NCBI GenBank assembly: GCA_964626565.1 | Contig: CAZVFX010000125.1 | Coordinates: 1 to 20,562, forward strand | Direction of reading: 5' to 3' | Length of the DNA: 20,562 nt | Source of the DNA: CAZVFX01 sp964626565 | Lineage (GTDB): Bacteria > Myxococcota_A > UBA9042 > CAIXZC01 | In this document: piece by piece, positions 14,713 to 20,562 of the stretch | How the letters are laid out: each line of letters starts with the position of its first letter | Position numbering within the stretch: position 1 is the stretch's first letter | The notes under the pieces: model-generated | Database searches by the model: none | What the model was told of the DNA's origin: nothing | Seen by the model: the letters and a program-made list of their open reading frames with translations, nothing else | Made by a program: the position numbers and the translations under genes

Positions 14713-15405
14713 ATGTGTATCAACATCGGCAAACATGGGGCGGCTGCTGTGGCGGCATTGCTGCTGGTGGCCGCGTGCGGCCACACGACCGTGCCCGTGT
14801 TGAGGTCGCCTGCCGAGCTGGCTGCAGAAGAGAACCGGTTGCTCCACTCGGGTCCGACCGACGCACCTCTGCCCATGGTCACCAACGAATCAGCCGCAGG
14901 GCGCGCTATCCTGGCGGCTCCCTGCCGCCCGGTTCTTCCTGAAGACCCCGGGTTGAGCCTGTTGATTTCCCGAATGCTGGCTTCAGTGAAGCAGGAGGGG
15001 GGCGTGGGCATCGCGGCGCCGCAAGTGGGGGTCAACCGGCAGGTAATCATCGTCCAGCGCCAAGATGAGGATGGCGAACCTTTCAGAGCCTACATCAATC
15101 CGGAAATCCTGGCCTATTCCGATGACAAAGTAGTCGACTACGAAGGCTGCCTGTCTATTCCCGGCTGGTTCGGGCAAGTGTCGCGCTCGGCATCAATTAC
15201 GATAAGCTACTTCACGCCTGAAGGGGACGCACATGTCGACGACGTGGCAGGATGGACCGCCCGGATTTTCCAACATGAAGTCGATCACATCAACGGCGTC
15301 CTGTTCGTCGAGATCAGAGAACCGGGGGAGCTCATTTCCGAAGAGGAGTACCGCCGCATCAAAGAGGAGCGCAAGCAGAAGCGTCTCCAGGAGGCAGACG
15401 ATTAA
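14713..15405 (+). CDS. Peptide deformylase with lipoprotein signal peptide
   Basis: This encodes a 230-residue protein whose core is a complete peptide deformylase, the metalloenzyme that removes formyl groups from N-formyl-Met peptides. All three family motifs are intact: GVGIAAPQ (97-104), EGCLS (144-148, metal ligand Cys146) and HEVDH (188-192, metal ligands His188 and His192, catalytic Glu189). Unlike normal cytosolic deformylases it begins with a hydrophobic signal ending in a lipobox (LLVAAC, Cys22), followed by a linker of about 50 residues, so it should be exported and lipid-anchored. The start is set by a strong GGAGGAG (14703-14709) just upstream; the frame is open to 14659 but that would bury the signal. 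The C-terminus is a charged Glu/Arg/Lys helix. It sits 34 nt behind the Cys-rich lipoprotein, possibly co-transcribed. It is unlikely to be the housekeeping Def. Confidence 0.88.
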   Translation: MCINIGKHGAAAVAALLLVAACGHTTVPVLRSPAELAAEENRLLHSGPTDAPLPMVTNESAAGRAILAAPCRPVLPEDPGLSLLISRMLASVKQEGGVGIAAPQVGVNRQVIIVQRQDEDGEPFRAYINPEILAYSDDKVVDYEGCLSIPGWFGQVSRSASITISYFTPEGDAHVDDVAGWTARIFQHEVDHINGVLFVEIREPGELISEEEYRRIKEERKQKRLQEADD

Positions 15406-15492
15406 CCCTGGACGCGGACCGCACCCACCGGTAGACTTGCACGGTGTGTGGCAGGCCCGTTCTTTTGGCAGACGAATCGCAGGTGAATCCCC

Positions 15493-18400
15493 ATGAATCG
15501 AGCAGTTCTTTCTTTATTCTGTATCCTCTCCGCGTTCGGCTGTTTTCAGGCTCCCGAGCCGTGGACTCCGTTGGCAAAAGACGGGACGGTAGAAGACCGA
15601 GGAACAGGCGAGGATGCTGTCCTGCCGCAGCCGGACAGCAAAGACATTCAGGACACCGTTCCGCAGGAGTTGCCCCCCGATGTCGCCCCGGTTGCTGATG
15701 CGGACACCTGGGACGCTCCTTTTGTCCCCGATATCGCAGAGCTTTCGGACCTCCCCCTCGACCTACCGGACCAGATACCCGAAACGACGGATGGTGAGAC
15801 CTCCGACGCCGGCGACGCGGTCCCCGACCTGGACGCTACACTTGATATCGCGGAAGAGGTCGACGGTGTTGATATTGCCGAGACCGACGGTGTTGATATT
15901 GCCGAGACCGACGGTGTTGATATTAGCGAGGCCGACATCTTTGATGCCGCGGACGAAATCTCGTTTGATATTGCTCCCGACGAAATCGCGAGCTGCCAGG
16001 ACGTATGCGACATCAGCACCGCCACCTGTGGCGACGACGGCGTACCGTTGCTCTGCCAGGAAGGAGAAGAAGGGTGCACGGTCTGGGTTGCGGGCGAGGC
16101 CTGCCCGCAGAGCCATCTGTGCATTTGCGATGACGAACAATCAGGCGTTTGCAGCGCTGAAACAGCACCGTGCAAGTGTATGCCCTCCTGCGTCGGCAAG
16201 GAGTGCGGTGACGATGGCTGCGGAGGTGTGTGCGCCGAGTGCCCCGACGGGTATTCGTGTGAAGAGACCGATGGAGCAACCACCTGCAAGCCGGTTTGCG
16301 AAGAGCTTTGCGCCGAATTGGAGTGCGGCGACGCGGGCACGAACGTTTGCGATTGCGGAACCTGTGCCGACGCCGCGGTTTGCAAAACTACAACCTGCGA
16401 AGCCCCGGGCCTTTGCGTGATTGGCAACGCACCCGACGGTGATGACTGCGATGACGGCGAAGTTTGCACTACCAGCGACCAGTGTGAGTCCGGTGCCTGC
16501 CAGGGGACGCCTTTGGAAGAGTGTTGTGCGGTGGACGCCCAGTGCGATGACGAAAACCAGTGCACCGTAGACTCATGCGAACCCTTGACCCACACATGCA
16601 TCCACGACAAAGGTGCGGCCAACGGTCTGCCCTGTTACGGCGACACGGACGGGTGCACTGATGAGGTTTGCTTCCTGGGCCAATGCGTGTTCAGCAACAC
16701 ACCGGAATGCGAGCCGTCAGGGCCGTGTGTAGACTCTCAGTGCGTCAGCGTTTCAATCTTCTCACACGACTGCGAGGAGACTCCGGTGGAAGCGGGACAA
16801 CCGTGCGACGACAACCTGTTTTGTACCGAGGGCGACCTTTGCGACGGTGGTGGGACCTGCGCCCCCGGACCGCAGCGGGATTGCTCCGCAGCAGCGGACC
16901 AATGCGAATTGCCCGGATGCAACGAGGACCTCGACCAATGCGAGGTAGCCGGCCCGGCTGCGTTGGACACGCCGTGCGACGCGGATAACGACGGCTGCAC
17001 CGAAGGCGACGTCTGCGTTTCCGGAGTATGCGACCCGGGTGCGTTGGTCGTCTGCCCGTCCCCGGCCGCGGAGTGTTACGTCGCATCTTGCAGTTCCACC
17101 GGACCTGAAAGCTACGAGTGTTTGGAGAGCGAAGCGCTCGCAGGGACCGCGTGCAACGATGGCCTGTTCTGCACCGAACCGGACGAATGCGATGGTGCGG
17201 GCGTCTGCACCGGCCCGATGAACACTTGCGGAATTCCTGCTAACCAGTGCTCACAAGTGGCTTGCCTTGAAGACGAGCTGGACTGTGCCGAAAACCCGCT
17301 GCCCGACGGCACGCCATGTGATGACGGGGAAGCTTGCACCTTGGCTGATGCATGTTCCGGAGGATTCTGCGAGGGCAATCAGGACGCCTGCGGGGAGCGC
17401 CGGGTAAATACGGAAACCAAGCTTTCGGGGCAGGCACCTGTCGCAGGTCCCCAGCAAACGGCTCATCTGTCCTTTGGCACCAGTGTGGCCGTCTGGCGGG
17501 CCGGGGATTGGTTGGTCCGAGCCCGACTCGTCGACGATGAGCACTCACTGAGCTATCCTGAAAAGGAGTTGGTTGTAGACTGGCCCCTGAGCTCCGATTC
17601 GTGCGGTGTGGGCGACAAGGCCATGACGACGCAGGCGGTGGCCGCCAATTCGGCCGGGAAATTCGTTGTTGCGGCTGCCTATCGATACGCACAAGTCTAC
17701 CAGCAGCCGGGCAACGGTTCAATCTGCCAGCGAAGGTACAATTACCAACTCTTACTGGCCGGATATGACGGCAAGGGGGAGGTGGTTTCCCCCGCAGTTG
17801 AATTGGGGCCGCCCAGCATTATCTGGAACGGCTATGCCAAGAAACTCGGCACTCTCAACGCGGGTGAGTGCTCCTGCAATCATTATCCTGATGATTATTC
17901 AGGGTGGATGGGTGCGGGTTTTCCCGACCATCAAAACCTGCCAGGCGACTCGCTGAGCGCGGTCTCGTTTCCCGGAGGCACCTTCGGCGTGCTGCGCCAG
18001 GCCATGCACAAGCCTGAACACAACCAGCCGGCAACTGCAGCGGTGTACTACCATGCTGTTTCCGCGGGCTTCGAGGCTAACCAGGAGGGGATCGAACTGG
18101 GCCAGTGGTTCCGGCCCCGCGCATGTACCGCCAGCGACAACCAGATGCTCATCGTCTACGATGACGACGCGGGCAATATCGAGGGCCGGTTCATGCAGTT
18201 CCCGGGCAACGCACTGAGCGACAGCCTGCCGGTGACCTCCATGGGCGGCGGCAACCTGGCCAGTCCTTTCTGCTCCGCGTTGACGGACGGCCGCTTCGTG
18301 GTGAGTTTCACCGACTGCGTCGGGGGCGGGCCGTGCGATGTGCATTTCGAGGTGCTTTCTGCTAACGGAGCGCTCGAAAACATCCACGTCGTCCCGCACT

Positions 18401-19827
18401 TTTCCAAGGCGGATATTCAGGCTTCGACATCGCCGCCCCTGGCCCTTCCGGGCGGCGCCTTCGCCCTTGCCTGGCACGATGAGAGCGGCGACAACGACGG
18501 ATACGCTGCTTATGCCGCAGTCTTTGACTCCAACGGGCAGTCCACTTCCCCCAACTTCCTGCTGCACGAAGGCCAGGGCGAAAACCAGACCTGGCCTTCC
18601 CTTCACCTGGTGGAAGGGGATCTGTTTGCCGCCTGGACCCACGGCGCGGGTGACCAGCGTGACATTTCGTTCCGGAGGTTTGACCTGGACGGCGAACCCA
18701 CCACCGTCGCGCCCGAGCGCCTGGCCAGCGGGCCCCTTGCCGGCCTGCACACCGGAGCGAAGGGAGCGGCCTATGACGACGGGTCCTTCGCACTTGTATG
18801 GGAAGGTGAGAACCTCGTAGGGGGCTCAGGAAAGGATGTGGCGCTGGGCTTCTTCGCTGAAGATGGCTCAGCAACCGCGGTTCCCATTGCGGCCAACGCC
18901 AACGCACTCGAGGACCAGACCGGCCCGGATATTGCCATCAACGCAAGCAACGACGGTGCGGTTGTCGTCTGGGAGCATCCAAACGCAAACGGACAGCGGC
19001 GCATAGTCTACCGGGTTTTTGACGATGTCTGGAATCCGCTGGGGCCCGAAGAGCCGGTCAATGAGATCCCCGAACATGAGCAGTTTGAACCCGTCGTCGA
19101 GTACCTTCCGGACGGCCGTTTTGTTGTTGCATACGTCAGTGACTACCCTGTAGGCGATCACGAAGATGCCTTTGGCCAGCGCTTCCTTGCTGACGGCACC
19201 AAGGACGGCTCCGGGTACTCTATCAACAAGTTGAAGACCCACCGGGAATGGGAGGTTGCAATGACGGTAAAGGGGGGGGCACAACCAACGGTTTTCTACG
19301 CCTTTTCCAAGGCCCAGTTCCCCGACGGGCCGTACTTGGGTGTTTACGCCCGGCCTCATCCGGTTGACGGAACTGCCGGCCCGGTGGTTCAGGTTGAAAC
19401 GGAGGGCGAGCCGCAGCAGCCCGCCCTAGCCTATCATGATTCGACAGGGCTCATCATGTGCTGGAAGGCCGGGAGCGTGGTGGAATGCCACAAACTCGAC
19501 GACACCGCCAATCTGTCAGGCTCCAAGTACGTACTGCCGAGCGTTGGGGACCCGCAGAACCTCTCCATCGCATACCGTGACGCGACGACGCTCTGGGTAG
19601 TCTATGACGACCACTCCCCCGGGGACGGCGACGGCCGAGCCGTGGTCCGCCGCGAGTTGAATCTGGTCACCGGCACGGAATCTCCACCCACACTGCTGAA
19701 CTGGACCACGGTTGGGAACCAGACCCACCCGCTGGTAGTACCAACTGCAGAAACCGCTATCATCGGTTTCGAGAGCCACTCAGTAGATGAAACCAAATCT
19801 GAGATTCGCGTCAGAATCCTCGACTGA
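15493..19827 (+). CDS. Giant Cys-rich/beta-repeat surface lipoprotein
   Basis: This encodes a 1444-residue predicted lipoprotein with the signal peptide ending in SAFGC (Cys17). Residues 18-165 are a highly acidic linker rich in Asp, Glu, Pro, Val and Ile, including a DGVDIAET tandem repeat (124-147). A Cys-rich region spans about 167-632, with one CGDDGCGG module (near 237) and several CDDGxxCTxxDxCxxGxC modules like those of the 11259 protein. From about 635 the cysteines become sparse and a beta-rich domain of about 810 residues follows. It contains repeats such as DGSFALVWEGEN (near 1096) and DGRFVVAYVSDYPVGDHEDA (near 1207), the 'DG-x-FVV-x-W...G' type seen in large adhesins and propeller-like exoproteins. 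AGGTGA (15481-15486) sits 6 nt before the ATG. No enzyme motif was recognised. It is probably a surface binding or adhesion protein, by architecture only. Confidence 0.85.
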   Translation: MNRAVLSLFCILSAFGCFQAPEPWTPLAKDGTVEDRGTGEDAVLPQPDSKDIQDTVPQELPPDVAPVADADTWDAPFVPDIAELSDLPLDLPDQIPETTDGETSDAGDAVPDLDATLDIAEEVDGVDIAETDGVDIAETDGVDISEADIFDAADEISFDIAPDEIASCQDVCDISTATCGDDGVPLLCQEGEEGCTVWVAGEACPQSHLCICDDEQSGVCSAETAPCKCMPSCVGKECGDDGCGGVCAECPDGYSCEETDGATTCKPVCEELCAELECGDAGTNVCDCGTCADAAVCKTTTCEAPGLCVIGNAPDGDDCDDGEVCTTSDQCESGACQGTPLEECCAVDAQCDDENQCTVDSCEPLTHTCIHDKGAANGLPCYGDTDGCTDEVCFLGQCVFSNTPECEPSGPCVDSQCVSVSIFSHDCEETPVEAGQPCDDNLFCTEGDLCDGGGTCAPGPQRDCSAAADQCELPGCNEDLDQCEVAGPAALDTPCDADNDGCTEGDVCVSGVCDPGALVVCPSPAAECYVASCSSTGPESYECLESEALAGTACNDGLFCTEPDECDGAGVCTGPMNTCGIPANQCSQVACLEDELDCAENPLPDGTPCDDGEACTLADACSGGFCEGNQDACGERRVNTETKLSGQAPVAGPQQTAHLSFGTSVAVWRAGDWLVRARLVDDEHSLSYPEKELVVDWPLSSDSCGVGDKAMTTQAVAANSAGKFVVAAAYRYAQVYQQPGNGSICQRRYNYQLLLAGYDGKGEVVSPAVELGPPSIIWNGYAKKLGTLNAGECSCNHYPDDYSGWMGAGFPDHQNLPGDSLSAVSFPGGTFGVLRQAMHKPEHNQPATAAVYYHAVSAGFEANQEGIELGQWFRPRACTASDNQMLIVYDDDAGNIEGRFMQFPGNALSDSLPVTSMGGGNLASPFCSALTDGRFVVSFTDCVGGGPCDVHFEVLSANGALENIHVVPHFSKADIQASTSPPLALPGGAFALAWHDESGDNDGYAAYAAVFDSNGQSTSPNFLLHEGQGENQTWPSLHLVEGDLFAAWTHGAGDQRDISFRRFDLDGEPTTVAPERLASGPLAGLHTGAKGAAYDDGSFALVWEGENLVGGSGKDVALGFFAEDGSATAVPIAANANALEDQTGPDIAINASNDGAVVVWEHPNANGQRRIVYRVFDDVWNPLGPEEPVNEIPEHEQFEPVVEYLPDGRFVVAYVSDYPVGDHEDAFGQRFLADGTKDGSGYSINKLKTHREWEVAMTVKGGAQPTVFYAFSKAQFPDGPYLGVYARPHPVDGTAGPVVQVETEGEPQQPALAYHDSTGLIMCWKAGSVVECHKLDDTANLSGSKYVLPSVGDPQNLSIAYRDATTLWVVYDDHSPGDGDGRAVVRRELNLVTGTESPPTLLNWTTVGNQTHPLVVPTAETAIIGFESHSVDETKSEIRVRILD
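15862..15933 (+). repeat. Three tandem 24-bp repeats in acidic linker
   Basis: Three in-frame copies of an 8-codon unit encode DGVDIAET, DGVDIAET and DGVDISEA. The first two copies (15862-15885 and 15886-15909) are identical in DNA, and the third differs at three positions. The preceding LDIAEEV looks like an older degenerate copy. The unit keeps frame, so copy-number change would alter linker length without breaking the protein. Confidence 0.9.
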
Positions 19828-19925
19828 ACCTCCCTTGAAAAGCAACCGTTCGTTCGCAACTTATGGGCAAGACCAGTTGACGAAGAGGGATCCGGGCGTG
19901 CTCAAGCACGAGCGGGAAGACGGAT

Positions 19926-20562
19926 ATGCTTATTGGGTATCGAACAGCGCTGACGGCGATCACCGCCATCGTCGTCCTTCTCACCATTGGGGCTGCTGCG
20001 GCTGAAGAGCCGGCCAAAGTATTGCCCCCGACGCTCAAGAAATTTGTCCACGCTGAATACCCTGAAGAACAGTTCGAGGCACGTCAGGAAGGCACTGTTG
20101 GGATGTTGGTCGAGATTGATGGGACAGGCGCAGTCGTAGCAGTCGAAGTAGTCCAAAGTGCCGGTGCGGCTTTCGATGCTGCGGCAGTTGTCGCCGTGGA
20201 ACAGTTCGAATTCGAACCGGCGACCCTCGATGGAGCACCCCTACCCGTCCGAATCGGATACAATTACCACTTCAAACTGGAAAAGAAGGAGATGAAGAAG
20301 ACGGAAGGGCAGAGCCTTAGCGGACGTTTGAAGGAAAAGGGCGTGGGGCTTCCGGTCATCGGAGCCGAGGTGGCGCTGTTGGAGCCCCGCTTGAAAACCA
20401 CCTCCAATCGCAAGGGTCGGTTCGGTTTCAAGGAGGTCCTGCCGGGAAGCTACACCATGGTCGTCATCCACCCGGAGTTCAAGAAGCAGGAAGCTAAGGT
20501 AGACTTTGTTGAGGGAAAGGACCTGGAAATCAAGCTGCTCCTTGAACCGCTGCTTGAAAACC
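19926..20562 (+). CDS. TonB C-terminal-like/carboxypeptidase-regulatory domain envelope protein, 3' end outside window
   Basis: The frame runs open from ATG 19926 to the window edge (212 codons seen). A signal peptide covers about residues 1-26 (MLIGYRTALTAITAIVVLLT, then IGAAAAEE). Residues about 35-120 match a TonB C-terminal domain: YPEEQFEARQEGTVGM, a DGTG turn, VEVVQSAG, FDAAAVVAVEQFEFEPA and a final YNYHFKL strand. Residues about 130-212 look like a carboxypeptidase-regulatory-like/CNA-B-type beta sandwich (LSGRL...IGAEVALLEP...TSNRKGRFGF...LPGSYTM), which often precedes the plug of TonB-dependent receptors. The likely full product is therefore a TonB-dependent transporter with an unusual N-terminal TonB-type domain, but the barrel is not in view. 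GGGAAGA (19914-19920) is the best Shine-Dalgarno. A small hairpin (CGTGC 19897-19901 / GCACG 19906-19910) precedes it. Confidence 0.75.
   Translation, partial: MLIGYRTALTAITAIVVLLTIGAAAAEEPAKVLPPTLKKFVHAEYPEEQFEARQEGTVGMLVEIDGTGAVVAVEVVQSAGAAFDAAAVVAVEQFEFEPATLDGAPLPVRIGYNYHFKLEKKEMKKTEGQSLSGRLKEKGVGLPVIGAEVALLEPRLKTTSNRKGRFGFKEVLPGSYTMVVIHPEFKKQEAKVDFVEGKDLEIKLLLEPLLEN

Noticed and set aside
15451..15466. A sigma54-like promoter (TGGCAGG followed by TTCTT) before the 15493 gene.
   Set aside because: The essential GC of the -12 element is missing, and the sigma70 alternatives there are also weak, so no promoter was called.

Overview
The window looks like part of a Myxococcota-type (deltaproteobacterial) chromosome. 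By eye it is GC-rich. Its proteins carry families that expand in that lineage: Cys-rich modules built on CGPDGCGG, long arrays of the CDDGNxCTDDxC type, a MopE-like metal-binding motif, and many lipoproteins with acidic, Pro/Asp/Glu/Val-rich linkers behind the lipobox. No rRNA, tRNA, IS element, phage gene or CRISPR array was seen. The taxon call is an inference from protein style, not from a marker gene.

Layout. (1) 64-2040 (minus) is a lipoprotein with a seven-bladed regulator-type propeller. (2) Divergent from it, behind a clear sigma70-type promoter, lie a Cys-rich propeller lipoprotein (2274-3527) and a small outer-membrane beta-barrel protein (3581-4372). (3) 4464-9323 is a tightly packed six-gene unit: a cobalt/nickel ECF transporter (CbiM with a PDGLE/CbiN-like tail, CbiQ, CbiO), then an iron-sulfur flavoprotein-like reductase, an AlkC-type DNA glycosylase and a membrane-anchored flavodoxin. 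Every junction overlaps or is under 10 nt. (4) A gap of about 470 bp separates this from a chlorophyllase-like alpha/beta-hydrolase lipoprotein (9792-11081). Its promoter has a TetR-style inverted repeat filling the -35/-10 spacer. (5) 11259-15405 holds a 1139-residue Cys-rich repeat lipoprotein with a glycine-rich C-terminal domain, followed 34 nt later by a complete peptide deformylase carrying a lipoprotein signal peptide. (6) 15493-19827 encodes a 1444-residue lipoprotein with a tandem-repeat acidic linker, a Cys-rich region and a large beta-repeat domain. (7) 19926 to the window end is the start of an envelope protein with a TonB C-terminal-like domain followed by a carboxypeptidase-regulatory-like domain, cut by the edge.

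How it fits together. Most genes outside the 4464-9323 cassette make lipoproteins or envelope proteins, so the region looks like a cell-surface locus with a metal-uptake and redox/repair operon inside it. The least expected items are the transporter-flavoprotein-AlkC-flavodoxin operon, the lipid-anchored peptide deformylase with all catalytic motifs intact, and the hydrolase gene with a repressor-like operator.
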